Shown piece after piece: positions 27,104 to 36,353 of a stretch of 64,000 bases of DNA (its first letter is position 1; each line of letters begins with the position of its first letter). Made by a program: the position numbers and the translations under genes. Origin of the DNA: Pseudomonadota bacterium (lineage in GTDB: Bacteria > Desulfobacterota > Desulfobacteria > Desulfobacterales > RPRI01); assembly GCA_018817425.1 (NCBI GenBank), contig JAHITX010000014.1, forward strand, positions 1 through 64,000, in the 5' to 3' direction. Below the pieces are notes generated by a model that searched no databases, had not been told where the DNA came from, and worked only from the letters and a program-made list of their open reading frames with translations.

Positions 27104-29293
27104 CTATCCCCAAATGGGAATATCCTTATTGAACGAAAATGCGTCATCTGCATAAAATTTATCGGTTATAGAGCTGACAATGCAACACTTATTGGAAAAA
27201 AATATGCCAAAGCTTTCTTCAATAATGTGAGAATCTATTAGAGTTTCTACAGGATTTGGCAGCAGGGTAACGAGATTTTTTATAAACTCACCTATACCAT
27301 AATGTATGCCAATTTTGTCTTTATAGCGTTTTTGATTCATTTTACCTTCAGCCTGTACGAATTTGCCATCTTCTTTGCAATACAGGTACATACCTTCCGG
27401 AGCTGCCAGCACAGATTCAATTATCAGTTTATTTCTCATTACACTGCTTTGATCAGCGGTCTGTATATCGCCTTTTCCTTGGTATAATCCCTGAATATAT
27501 CCACCGATACCGTATGGATTAGAATTACCCATTCGAGCGCAAAAATAGTATCCCTGAAGCTGTCTTCCGATTAAATTACCCAGATAATATTGATTTGTTC
27601 CACTATAATGGGTATCCGCACATACAGTGTTTGATATATCAAGGTTTAAAGAGTCGATATACTGAAGATAAGCCGTTCGTTCCTTAGAAGCTGATTCAAG
27701 AATATCGCGTCTATAGGGTTCAAGATAATTTATGATTCGGCTTTTTTCTGTTTTGGTATTTATCAATAAATCCTTATGGGGATCATCTTTATAAGCTGAT
27801 ATGCCAAATCGAATAAAGGTATATTCCGCGAAAGTACCGGTAAAAGAGAGATCAACTAATTGATTAATATCAGCATCGGAATAAAGTGAGGGAACAGTAA
27901 CAGCCCTGCGAGAGGTCTTGAAATAAATGCCCTTTGCTGTGTTTTTAAGGTTTAATAATTTAGTGAGCAGATTATAGTAACGTAGCAGCAGTAAACCATC
28001 CCGTGCAAAAAACAGAATGTTTTTAATCGATTTATCTCTTGTTATTGAAAGGAGCCAGAAAAGATAACCGGATAATAAGGGCCCGAACGCCACAAATCCT
28101 AATGCCTTGGTATCTGTAAATGTAACTTTTCCCGAAGTGTGGGATAATGCAAAAGGTGAATTGAAAAGGACTTCCATAATCAGCCCCATCATGATTGACT
28201 CCTGCATATTTCTTGCTTGAGAGACTAATGAAGATATTGATGAAGTGCGAAATAAGTCATAGGCCGATCTTACGATTATAGCGTTTATGCCGCATTCCTC
28301 TGCCCTGTTCCCGTCTGATTCAGGATTATCACCGATATGAAGGATCTTTTTGCCTGGAACTTCAGAACAAAATATCCGCCACAATTGACCCGAATTTTTA
28401 TCAGCTCCTTGATTGCAGGAAAGAAAAAGTTTTTTATAGCCTGTAATCTGATTTTCTTTCAGGATCAAAGCAACAACATCCTCTGGCAAGTACATATCTG
28501 ATATAAGATAAACAGATTTCCCTGCTGATAAAGCATAATTATAGAGATCAACAACATCTTTTCTTTGCGTAAGAAATTGTTTTTCAGTTTCTATTTCCAG
28601 ATTACAGATATCATTTTTATACTCAACGGGTAGCCCAAAATCTTTGACCATCCGGTCATATACCTGATTTAATGTAAATGTAAATCCTGTCTTCTGTTGT
28701 AATTGAGCCGCAGCGTATCGTCTGGATCGTGCATAATCAAATGTTTCTCCGTATAAATCATAAACCTTTTGTTCGACTACTAAAAAAATGTCTTCGGGCG
28801 TAAGAACCTTTCTCATAAGCAGGGTATCAAATACATCAAAAGAGATGATATCACTAACCTTTATACTCTTAATAATTTGCTCTTTTGTAAGCTTCCAGTA
28901 TGGATCATTTTCATAGTCAATATCTTCAGTTTCTGGCTTTGAACCATCCTGAAAATATACCGGTATATTATATTTTTCGGTTTGTTCTCTGATACGATTA
29001 TAAATTACTTCCCAATAATTTTCGTTTGAAATAATAATAATTAAATCTGCATACTTTTTTACATCATCTAATGTAATTACCGAAACACCATTTATCTTTA
29101 ACCCTACATTCTCAGGATCCCTGTCTAAAAGCGCGGTAAATAAAAACTCCTTTAAGTATTTAGTTAAAATATATGTATTATTACCTGTTCCATACAGTGC
29201 AATTCTCTTGTTTTTTGCGTGCTGGAAATTAACTAAGAAATTTTCAATAAATGAAATAATTTGTTTATCTTTTAATTTGTTTCCAGTTTTCAT
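27104..29293 (-). CDS. HAD-superfamily protein with N-terminal Rossmann-like domain (COG5610-like)
   Basis: A 729-residue cytoplasmic protein. Residues 20-110 hold the same nucleotide-binding-like domain as two radical SAM neighbours (KRIALYGTGNNTYILTKYLK, ALLDRDPENVG). Residues 145-350 are a HAD domain: ISFDVFDTLL carries the nucleophile Asp, VYLISDMYLP motif II, and KKILHIGDNPESDG motif IV. The C-terminal half (NILFFARDGLLLLRYYN, YFKTSRRAVTVPSL) matches large HAD proteins found in polysaccharide clusters. It may be a phosphatase on a sugar phosphate or a glycosyl-transfer accessory; both are inference. The ATG at 29293 overlaps the stop of the upstream radical SAM gene (ATGA). Confidence 0.75.
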   Translation of the reverse strand: MKTGNKLKDKQIISFIENFLVNFQHAKNKRIALYGTGNNTYILTKYLKEFLFTALLDRDPENVGLKINGVSVITLDDVKKYADLIIIISNENYWEVIYNRIREQTEKYNIPVYFQDGSKPETEDIDYENDPYWKLTKEQIIKSIKVSDIISFDVFDTLLMRKVLTPEDIFLVVEQKVYDLYGETFDYARSRRYAAAQLQQKTGFTFTLNQVYDRMVKDFGLPVEYKNDICNLEIETEKQFLTQRKDVVDLYNYALSAGKSVYLISDMYLPEDVVALILKENQITGYKKLFLSCNQGADKNSGQLWRIFCSEVPGKKILHIGDNPESDGNRAEECGINAIIVRSAYDLFRTSSISSLVSQARNMQESIMMGLIMEVLFNSPFALSHTSGKVTFTDTKALGFVAFGPLLSGYLFWLLSITRDKSIKNILFFARDGLLLLRYYNLLTKLLNLKNTAKGIYFKTSRRAVTVPSLYSDADINQLVDLSFTGTFAEYTFIRFGISAYKDDPHKDLLINTKTEKSRIINYLEPYRRDILESASKERTAYLQYIDSLNLDISNTVCADTHYSGTNQYYLGNLIGRQLQGYYFCARMGNSNPYGIGGYIQGLYQGKGDIQTADQSSVMRNKLIIESVLAAPEGMYLYCKEDGKFVQAEGKMNQKRYKDKIGIHYGIGEFIKNLVTLLPNPVETLIDSHIIEESFGIFFSNKCCIVSSITDKFYADDAFSFNKDIPIWG

Positions 29294-30321
29294 AAACACT
29301 GAACTTTCTTATTGAGGTATTTTCCATTTGCAATAATCCTTTCTTCATAACCATCCAGGACATCTTCTTCAAACATTCCGAATTTATAGGCTTCACATTT
29401 TGAGCAGATATTATTTTTTTGTTTTTTTAACATTGCAAATTGAAATTTTTTCAGATTTTCTCCGTTCCACACATCAAATATGTTTTCTTTTTGTGAATTG
29501 CCACATACAAAGGGTGTTTGCATGCCGCAACACGGAACGATATTGCCATCTGGGTTAATTTGGAGCATATAAAACGGCTGCGGGCAGATCTGTGCATTTT
29601 GCACGGCATTTCCGTTTTGTGTGGTGGCAAGAGGTGTGTTGCTCAGTTTTGTATAGTCAATATTTGGCACTGCCGGAGCAAGGTGTTCTATCGCTATTTT
29701 ATCGCAAATATTGCCAAATATATCGTAGAATTTTTCTCTTTCATTTTCTTCTAATGCACAGTCAATGATTTTGATATAAATTTTGCATTCTTTTTTGTTT
29801 TTATAAAAATATCTGATATTTTCTGTAAATTTATCAAAATTAATATCTACCCTGCAAATCTCTTTGTATTTTTTAGATGATAACCCCTGAATTGAAATTC
29901 TCAGCCAGTCTAATCCTGCTTCTATTAAGTTATCCGACAATTCATTGGTTAAAAGAGACGCATTTGTAACAATGTCGAAAGATTTTGCAACCTTTTTATC
30001 CCTAGCATATTTAACCATTTCTGCAATTTGGGGGTGGAGTAATGGCTCACCTGTGGCCGCAAATCGGAGCATTTTTAACTTTTGAGGGAATTCGGCTAAC
30101 TCATCAATGCATTTTTTGTACAAATCAAAATCCATCATTGATTTGTCGGCAATAAAGCCCCTGCCTTTTTTCGGCAGGGAATGAATGCAGTAATTGCACC
30201 TGAAGTTACACGCATAGGCCGGGAAAATCTGCACCATAAAAGGTGTGTAAAGGGGTATGGCTTCTGCCAGTCTGGTACGTTTGCCGCCTACAGACTGTCC
30301 GTTTATTTGCTCTGCATTCAT
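29290..30321 (-). CDS. Radical SAM/SPASM protein (subfamily A)
   Basis: 343 residues with the subfamily-A opening KRTRLAEAIPLYTPFMVQIF, cluster motif YACNFRCNYCIHS, GE motif TGEPLLHP, and the segment LRISIQGLSSKKYKEICR shared with its paralogues. The SPASM domain is marked by QICPQPFYMLQINPDG, IVPCCGMQTPFVCGN, FDVWNG and NICSKCEA. The ATG overlaps the stop of the upstream paralogue (ATGA) and its own stop overlaps the HAD gene start, so the three are translationally coupled. Substrate unknown. Confidence 0.9.
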   Translation of the reverse strand: MNAEQINGQSVGGKRTRLAEAIPLYTPFMVQIFPAYACNFRCNYCIHSLPKKGRGFIADKSMMDFDLYKKCIDELAEFPQKLKMLRFAATGEPLLHPQIAEMVKYARDKKVAKSFDIVTNASLLTNELSDNLIEAGLDWLRISIQGLSSKKYKEICRVDINFDKFTENIRYFYKNKKECKIYIKIIDCALEENEREKFYDIFGNICDKIAIEHLAPAVPNIDYTKLSNTPLATTQNGNAVQNAQICPQPFYMLQINPDGNIVPCCGMQTPFVCGNSQKENIFDVWNGENLKKFQFAMLKKQKNNICSKCEAYKFGMFEEDVLDGYEERIIANGKYLNKKVQCL

Positions 30322-31322
30322 TCAGGTAATCTTTCTAAGATAATATCTGCGTCTTCATCCAGGACATCTTCCGGTTGAGATACATCGTCAGGGGCGCAAC
30401 AAACCTTGCAATGTGCATTAGTGTAACGTTTTTTTGTTAACTGAAGTCTCCAGAAGTCAAGATGCTTTTCGCTTTGCCATATATCCGTAATGCGGTCAGA
30501 ATTAACATTGCCTAACACGACAGGAACATAAACTGAGTCACATGGCTTTACATCACCATTAGGCAGTATTCCAAGCATGAAAAATGCAAGAGGGCACACC
30601 TTCCTTTTTTCTATTACCCTGCCTTGTCTGTCATAATTTATATCCAGGCTGTCAGTGGCTTTTACTCCGTCATAGGTCTTTTGTACCTTTTCAATGAACA
30701 TCCTGTCTGAGCAACCAGAGAAAAGATTATAGAACTTTTCTTCTTCATCTTTTTCAAGAGCAATATCCAGAATTTTTACAAATAACTTTGTATCTTCTTT
30801 GTTTTTGTAAAAATAATTAATATTGTCCATAAATTTTTTAAAATCTATATTGGTTTTGGATATTTCCTGGTATTTAAAAGAAGATATGCCTTGTATGGAA
30901 ATTTTAACAGCATCTATTCCGCTGGATATTAAGTCATCAGACATACCTTTTGACAAAAGCGAGCCGTTGGTAATAATTTCAACCCTTTCAAATGCCTTGC
31001 TTTCTTTTGCAATTTCAACCATTTTGGCAATGTTTTTGTTAAGAAGAGGCTCGCCATGTCCGGTCAGGGATAGTAGTTTAATTTTACTAGGAAACCGGCT
31101 TAACTGCTCAAAGGCCTTTTTATATGTATCAAGTGTCATGGTCTCTTTTACAAAACCATATCTTTTTTTCATTTCAGATAGTTCAAGTGAATGAGCACAA
31201 TAGATACATTTAAAATTACATACACTTGTTGGGGATAAATAAATGCTAAAAGGGATATTAAGGGGAACAACGTTTGCTAATTTAACCCTGTTAACATCAT
31301 AAATCGGTTTTATTTCAGACAT
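30318..31322 (-). CDS. Radical SAM/SPASM protein (subfamily A)
   Basis: 334 residues. The opening NRVKLANVVPLNIPFSIYLS leads into the cluster motif TSVCNFKCIYCAHS and GE motif GHGEPLLNK. SPASM cysteines are in KVCPLAFFMLGILPNG, VKPCDSVYVPVVLGN and NAHCKVCCAPD, with DIWQSEKH in place of DIWNG. I chose the ATG at 31322, eight bases after GGGAG; a TTG at 31337 is a poorer alternative. The start overlaps the 3' end of the next upstream paralogue, another sign of coupled translation. Confidence 0.9.
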   Translation of the reverse strand: MSEIKPIYDVNRVKLANVVPLNIPFSIYLSPTSVCNFKCIYCAHSLELSEMKKRYGFVKETMTLDTYKKAFEQLSRFPSKIKLLSLTGHGEPLLNKNIAKMVEIAKESKAFERVEIITNGSLLSKGMSDDLISSGIDAVKISIQGISSFKYQEISKTNIDFKKFMDNINYFYKNKEDTKLFVKILDIALEKDEEEKFYNLFSGCSDRMFIEKVQKTYDGVKATDSLDINYDRQGRVIEKRKVCPLAFFMLGILPNGDVKPCDSVYVPVVLGNVNSDRITDIWQSEKHLDFWRLQLTKKRYTNAHCKVCCAPDDVSQPEDVLDEDADIILERLPE

Positions 31323-32358
31323 GCTCATTTCTCCCAAAGATATTTATCAGTAATTCAGGGGTCTTATCATCAAGATATTCAGACTCGTCAGTTATTACAT
31401 TGTAGCAGACGCAAGTTTTACATTCAGGCATTTTATCTTTTTCCAGTTTGAGCATCATCTTTAAAAAAGACATCCTTTTTTTTCCGTTCCATATATCCAA
31501 GATGGAGTTCTTATTTAAATTTCCTACAGAAAAGCCCTTTCTCAGGCCGGGAATTGAACAGGGAAACAGGTCAAGATCACAGCCTACCTGCAAAAAATAG
31601 AAACATTGCCCACAAACTTTTCTATCTGCAGAACACTCTTCTCCATACATGTTTTTAGATGCTGTAACCTGGTCAAGAATTTTATCGTGCTGCTGCTGCA
31701 TCTGAACAATGTGTTCCACATAGATTTTGTCGGCAAAGGGCGAAAATATTTTTAAAAACTCGTCTTTATCTGTGTCCTTTTTAAAAGCAGCATCAATTGC
31801 TTTTATATAAATTTGAGCCTTACCTTTTATTTTGTAAAGATACTTAAGAGTGTCAAGAAACTTGTTTAAATCTATTTTTTTACCGCATGTTTTTTCATAT
31901 TGTTTTGAATTTATGCCCTGAACAGATATGTTGATATTTGTAATGCCTGACTTAATCAATTTTAGGGAGAGCTCATTATTTAACAGGAGTCCGTTTGTTA
32001 TTATTTCCACCCTGTCTGATATTTTACTGTCTGCCGCAATTTTTACAAAATCAGGCAAAAGGGGATTTGCAAGAGGTTCACCGAGGCCGGAAAAAACAAT
32101 TCTCTTAATACTCCCTGAAGGAAATGTCGCCAGTTCACCGATTACCTTTTTATAGTCATCTGAAGGCATGTGCTTTACTTCGTATCCCAGTTTATTGAAT
32201 TCACTGTTTTTATCGTCTCTGGTTGAATGAATGCAGTAATAACACTTAATGTTACATACCCTGGTTTGTTCTATATAGACTGTAAAAGGAGCTGGCAAAG
32301 GAATAATATCTGCCAGGTTCTGTCTGTTTGTATCTACATTTGTTTTTATTTCAGCCAT
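31315..32358 (-). CDS. Radical SAM/SPASM protein (subfamily A)
   Basis: 347 residues, first of the row in transcription order. It has the subfamily opening NRQNLADIIPLPAPFTVYIE, cluster motif TRVCNIKCYYCIHS, GE motif GLGEPLANP, and INISVQGINSKQYEKTCG. The SPASM part has KVCGQCFYFLQVGCDLD, LFPCSIPGLRKGFSVGN, ILDIWNGKKR and ECKTCVCYN. The ATG at 32358 follows AGAGGA by six bases; a GTG at 32373 would add five residues. It starts 14 bases after the methyltransferase gene, so the radical SAM row continues the same transcript. Confidence 0.9.
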   Translation of the reverse strand: MAEIKTNVDTNRQNLADIIPLPAPFTVYIEQTRVCNIKCYYCIHSTRDDKNSEFNKLGYEVKHMPSDDYKKVIGELATFPSGSIKRIVFSGLGEPLANPLLPDFVKIAADSKISDRVEIITNGLLLNNELSLKLIKSGITNINISVQGINSKQYEKTCGKKIDLNKFLDTLKYLYKIKGKAQIYIKAIDAAFKKDTDKDEFLKIFSPFADKIYVEHIVQMQQQHDKILDQVTASKNMYGEECSADRKVCGQCFYFLQVGCDLDLFPCSIPGLRKGFSVGNLNKNSILDIWNGKKRMSFLKMMLKLEKDKMPECKTCVCYNVITDESEYLDDKTPELLINIFGRNEHV

Positions 32359-32372
32359 AAAAAATCCTCTCA

Positions 32373-33566
32373 CTACAACAGATAAACATCACCTTTAAAG
32401 TTGCCTTCAAATAGCAAGCTCTTCAACTTTGAAGAGTATGGGCCTGTTGGTATAACTATGATAGCGGATTTATCCAATTGAAACATAATTTCAGGGGAGT
32501 TTATTTTATAATTTCTGATTGTCCTGGTTTGTTTATATTCATCAGAATCATGGAGGCCTGCAATATTGCATCTGGGTAAAAGGTAAGAAGCCAGCAGATA
32601 TAACATATAGGATGATAATCCCCAAATATATACAGGGCGAGCGCTGTCATAATTTTCCAGAAATTGTTTTATTGGCCCTGGTGTCTTGAACAAATTCCCA
32701 TGCCATTTTTCTGATAATAAAAAGCTTGGCCTTATTTTATGCATAGAACCATTTTTTTTTACAATGCAGTACAAACATTCTTCTTCTGCCTGGTCATGAC
32801 CGTCAAAGGATTTGTTTCCAACTTCAAGGCATTCAAATCCATTAATATTTACAAGGTTTTTAAGCGCCGGTTTATCAAAATAATTAATATGTTCATGGAA
32901 AAAATCATATAGAGGTGCATCTCTATAGGTTGGGTAGCTGGCAGCATCAGGAATTTCGATATAGGCAATGCCGTCAGCATCGAGTATTCTGAAAAGTTCT
33001 GACATGGCCTTTTTCAGGTTAAACACATGCTCAATTGTATGAGTTAAAAATGCCATGCCGCATGATACATCAGGCAGAGGAACATCTGTTGCGGTTCCTG
33101 TGCGAACATCAGCAACAGCAGTTTCCTGCAGTCGATTGATATTTGCATCTAATGAATCAACCCCACACAGATTGGTATAACCTTTTTCTTTAAGAGTTCT
33201 TAAAAGTCCACCCTTGGCACAGCCAATATCAACACTAATTTTACTATCTGGAATATCATATTTTTCAATGAGCTTAATATAGCTCAAAAAACGGTTCTGG
33301 TCTTTTGATGTCTCCCCGCCCATACCCTGGCTTTTTGTTGTATAGTAATAATTGTGTTTTTTATAATATTCATTGTAGTCATATTCAGTAGATGGTGTTT
33401 CATAAAAGACCATTCCGCATTTGTTGCAGGATACAAGTTTTACGTCATTTCTAACAGGGTAGTTGTCATAAATTGCATATTTGATGTCACCGAGCAAAAA
33501 GGCCTTGTTGTTGTTGCAAACAGGGCAAACCCTGGATAACTTAATGGCAGCAGAAGAACTTATCAT
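32373..33566 (-). CDS. SAM-dependent sugar C-methyltransferase-like protein
   Basis: 397 residues with the three-part build of sugar 3-C-methyltransferases (TylC3/NovU type). An N-terminal zinc site (CPVCNNNK and CNKCGMVFYE) is followed by a class I methyltransferase core with the SAM motif VDIGCAKGGLLRTLKEKG and HTIEHVFNLKKAM. A C-terminal Rossmann-like domain (RPVYIWGLSSYMLYLL) closes the protein. Such enzymes methylate C3 of nucleotide-linked 4-keto-6-deoxy sugars, which fits the CDP-4-keto-6-deoxyglucose made by rfbF/rfbG upstream. The ATG overlaps the GT4 stop (ATGA). The exact product is inferred. Confidence 0.8.
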   Translation of the reverse strand: MISSSAAIKLSRVCPVCNNNKAFLLGDIKYAIYDNYPVRNDVKLVSCNKCGMVFYETPSTEYDYNEYYKKHNYYYTTKSQGMGGETSKDQNRFLSYIKLIEKYDIPDSKISVDIGCAKGGLLRTLKEKGYTNLCGVDSLDANINRLQETAVADVRTGTATDVPLPDVSCGMAFLTHTIEHVFNLKKAMSELFRILDADGIAYIEIPDAASYPTYRDAPLYDFFHEHINYFDKPALKNLVNINGFECLEVGNKSFDGHDQAEEECLYCIVKKNGSMHKIRPSFLLSEKWHGNLFKTPGPIKQFLENYDSARPVYIWGLSSYMLYLLASYLLPRCNIAGLHDSDEYKQTRTIRNYKINSPEIMFQLDKSAIIVIPTGPYSSKLKSLLFEGNFKGDVYLL

Positions 33567-34891
33567 TGTATAGTTCCATATTTTTCCAGATACTTTAATT
33601 TTTCATTGTCAAAGAAAGCGCTGTAATGTTTTATGCTTCCCCTTGTATTGCCTTTAAAAATCTGAGGCAGCTGTGTAGCTTTTTCGCTGAGTTCAAGAGG
33701 TACATCATCAGGGTAATACCCAAGTATCTTTTTATAAATGTGGGAGGCATCACACTCCCCAAATGCTAACAGAAACAGTGAAACAGCAAAGTCTGAGCTT
33801 TCAAATTTATTGAATATGCATTTTGATTTTGGACGGGACAAGAGTTCCTGATATATTTCCAGCCAGCTTCTTACCGGTTTGTCTATGGTAAAGTTCTCTT
33901 TTGCATAATTTTTTGACGCGACGGACATTTTTTTTCGCAAATCATCATTACAGTACAGCTTTTGTATCAACTCAATAAATTCTTCTTTGCTGTTTGCGAC
34001 AAACCCTGTAAGGCCATCCTGAACAACATGTTCCTCTGGGCCGCCCGCAAATACAACCTGTGGAATTCCCGCGCTCATTGCCTCTATTAAAACCTGTTCT
34101 CCTGTCCCGTAGTTCTCTCTTTGCAAGGGGTAGGCAAAAATGTCAAATTCAGCTAAATATCCCTTAACATCGGTAACTTTTCCAGTGAATTTGAACTTGT
34201 TAATACAGCCTTTTTCTCTGGCTTCTTCTTCCATACTTATATGAGAATCTCCTCCCACAATTATAAACCGGGCATTCGGAATATCTGCTTTGTTGAACAT
34301 ATTTATAAAATCAGGGTGGATTTTGCAGTAATCAACTGTGCCTATATAGCCGATGTTAAAGGTATTATGTGGAATCGGATCTATTTTATCAAAGTTATTC
34401 AGTCCGCAACATGAAGGAATTGATCGTATATGGCTGCGTTGCCAGTCATTACTTCTTTTTATGATATCTTTTTGTGTAAGGCTAAAATCTGTTGTTGTGA
34501 CAAACATTTCAGGAAAATCAAATATTGAGTCGTTAAATAAATATGGTGCATAATGCCCGTTTACATGGCTCCACATTACAACACGGGCCTTTTTGCCTGA
34601 AAAAGAATATAGCAACTTATATAAAAGCGGGTGGTTCCAGAAATGGATATGGACAATATCTGCGTTTTGCATTTTTTCATGCAGCCAGTTATTGTCAGGC
34701 GATATTATCTCATATATCTTTATTCTGTTAGCATTACTCCAGAATTTGGCTTTTTCATTAGCGTATTCAAGGCTTACAATTTCGTGTTCAAAATCATCCC
34801 TTGTATACAGATTAAAAACAAGTGACATCAGGACACAGCCGACTCCGCCACCAAAATGGGGCGTTATGTGAAGTACCTTTTTTTTATTCAC
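33563..34891 (-). CDS. Family 4 glycosyltransferase
   Basis: A 442-residue GT-B transferase. The N-terminal half starts KKVLHITPHFGGGVG and includes the acceptor-side stretch ADIVHIHFWNHPL. The C-terminal half has NIGYIGTVDY, KFTGKVTDVKGYL, and the donor-binding motif GTGEQVLIEAMSAGIPQVVF, with E-x7-E present (EQVLIEAMSA). An extra tail of about 80 residues follows, rich in charged and aromatic residues. Retaining GT4 enzymes transfer sugars from nucleotide donors; here the CDP-6-deoxy-type sugar made by the genes upstream is the natural guess. The start is GTG with AAGGGA nearby. Confidence 0.85.
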   Translation of the reverse strand: MNKKKVLHITPHFGGGVGCVLMSLVFNLYTRDDFEHEIVSLEYANEKAKFWSNANRIKIYEIISPDNNWLHEKMQNADIVHIHFWNHPLLYKLLYSFSGKKARVVMWSHVNGHYAPYLFNDSIFDFPEMFVTTTDFSLTQKDIIKRSNDWQRSHIRSIPSCCGLNNFDKIDPIPHNTFNIGYIGTVDYCKIHPDFINMFNKADIPNARFIIVGGDSHISMEEEAREKGCINKFKFTGKVTDVKGYLAEFDIFAYPLQRENYGTGEQVLIEAMSAGIPQVVFAGGPEEHVVQDGLTGFVANSKEEFIELIQKLYCNDDLRKKMSVASKNYAKENFTIDKPVRSWLEIYQELLSRPKSKCIFNKFESSDFAVSLFLLAFGECDASHIYKKILGYYPDDVPLELSEKATQLPQIFKGNTRGSIKHYSAFFDNEKLKYLEKYGTIQ

Positions 34892-34914
34892 TGAATCCCT
34901 TGTATGCTTTGGAC

Positions 34915-35820
34915 TTAATCATATGACAATGAATTTATAGTGTTTTTTAAACCATCACGTAGCGAATATTTTGAAGTCCAGCCAAGATTTTTCAATCGTG
35001 TGTTATCACCGCATATAAAAGGAGGCTCCCATGCCCTGTAAGATATTGCGCCTGGCTGAATTAAATCATTTTGATTCATCAGTTCCCCTATTGTTTCAAG
35101 TAATTGTCGAATCGACACAGGGGATCCGCTTGAAATATTAAATATTCCGTCAGCCCTTTTTTCTAATAATGTGGAAAAAGCCGAGGCTACATCCGAGACA
35201 TGAATATAGTCGCGTATCTGTTCCCCAGGACTTGATGGAAAGGCCATACTTTCTTTTAATGAATTTATTGCCGCTGGCACCAGTCGTTTTGGATTTTCCT
35301 TTGGTCCGTAGGGATAGAATATCCGTGCCCAGGAAAAGGCAACATCATTTTTTGTTGCTAACTGGCTTCCTGCCAGAAAACATGAAAGCTTGGTTCCAGC
35401 ATAAAGGCTTGCAGGAAGGGTAGGGGTGTCCTCGTTTAGGTATCCAAAGTTGGTATTATATTCGAAACACGTACCTGCCGCAATGATATGCCTGCAACCA
35501 GCCTCGATGAGTGTCTGAAATAGTGTCAGGCTTGATGTTAGTGCCTGGATATTTTTTATTGAATCAAGGTACTTCCCGGGTTCAGCATACCATGCGAGAT
35601 GAATACAGGCTTCCGGCTTAAATTCATTAACAACTTCTTCCAGCATCTGAGTATTTTCCAGAGTAGCGTTGATGACTGTAAAATCATTCTTTAATAATTG
35701 TAAACGGGGCATAGGGTTATCAGGAGTAATCAACGCCACAACCTGATGGCCTCCTGAAAGAAGCTTTTCCATTACATGGGAACCAATAAACCCGGGGGCT
35801 CCTGTTACAAATACTCGCAT
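34915..35820 (-). CDS. NAD-dependent epimerase/reductase (extended SDR) of the CDP-sugar branch
   Basis: A 301-residue extended short-chain dehydrogenase. The NAD-binding motif GAPGFIGSH is at the N-terminus and the catalytic Tyr/Lys in SLYAGTK. VFVTGAPGFIG and the C-terminal GDNTRLKNLGW resemble sugar 4-ketoreductases or epimerases. Following the RfbC-like epimerase, it probably reduces the 4-keto group to finish a CDP-6-deoxyhexose. The ATG at 35820 overlaps the RfbC-like stop by one base; a longer in-frame opening into that gene has no support. Confidence 0.8.
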   Translation of the reverse strand: MRVFVTGAPGFIGSHVMEKLLSGGHQVVALITPDNPMPRLQLLKNDFTVINATLENTQMLEEVVNEFKPEACIHLAWYAEPGKYLDSIKNIQALTSSLTLFQTLIEAGCRHIIAAGTCFEYNTNFGYLNEDTPTLPASLYAGTKLSCFLAGSQLATKNDVAFSWARIFYPYGPKENPKRLVPAAINSLKESMAFPSSPGEQIRDYIHVSDVASAFSTLLEKRADGIFNISSGSPVSIRQLLETIGELMNQNDLIQPGAISYRAWEPPFICGDNTRLKNLGWTSKYSLRDGLKNTINSLSYD

Positions 35821-36353
35821 TATTCGCTTTTCCAATCGGGATGAGATGCATCCTTTTTTGAGATAGTGCTGACAGGAATCGGCCACTTGATACCAAATGC
35901 AGGATCATTCCACCTGAGGCCGTTTTCAGCTTCGGGATGATAAAAGGCTGATACCTGATAAAACACCTCTGTATTATCTTCAAGTGTTTGGTAACCATGA
36001 GCAAAACCTACCGGCACATAGAGCATTTGATGATTAGACGCAGAGAGTTCTGCTCCAAACCATTGCTTAAACGTTGGTGATTCAGGCCGAAGGTCAATGA
36101 TAACATCATAAATAAAGCCGGAAGTGCATCGAACAAGTTTCGCTTCGGAATGCGGGGCTACCTGATAGTGCATACCTCGTAAGGTGCCTTTTTTTCTATT
36201 AAAGGAGATATTGCATTGAAACAGGTCAGGATTTAAGCCATGATCTATAAACTCATGTCTGCAGAATGCCCGTGCAAAAAAACCTCTTTCATCTTTAATA
36301 AGATCAGGTGTTATGATAAAAGCCCCTTTAAGTTTTATTTCTGTAAATTTCAC
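35820..36353 (-). CDS. RfbC/RmlC-like 3,5-epimerase (cupin) acting on a CDP-sugar
   Basis: A 177-residue member of the dTDP-4-dehydrorhamnose 3,5-epimerase family: DERGFFARAF, QCNISFNRKKGTLRGMHYQ with the catalytic His, LVRCTSGFIYDVIIDLRP, and FYQVSAFYHPE...GLRWNDPAFGI near the end. RmlC itself uses dTDP-sugars, but the neighbours rfbF and rfbG make a CDP-4-keto-6-deoxyglucose, so this copy probably epimerises C3 and/or C5 of that compound. It directly abuts rfbG, whose stop codon overlaps the start region. Confidence 0.88.
   Translation of the reverse strand: MKFTEIKLKGAFIITPDLIKDERGFFARAFCRHEFIDHGLNPDLFQCNISFNRKKGTLRGMHYQVAPHSEAKLVRCTSGFIYDVIIDLRPESPTFKQWFGAELSASNHQMLYVPVGFAHGYQTLEDNTEVFYQVSAFYHPEAENGLRWNDPAFGIKWPIPVSTISKKDASHPDWKSE

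Noticed and set aside
23404-32358. Radical SAM row as a classical RiPP cluster
   Set aside because: No precursor gene, no leader-binding RRE-type domain, no protease or exporter, and the neighbours are glycan enzymes.
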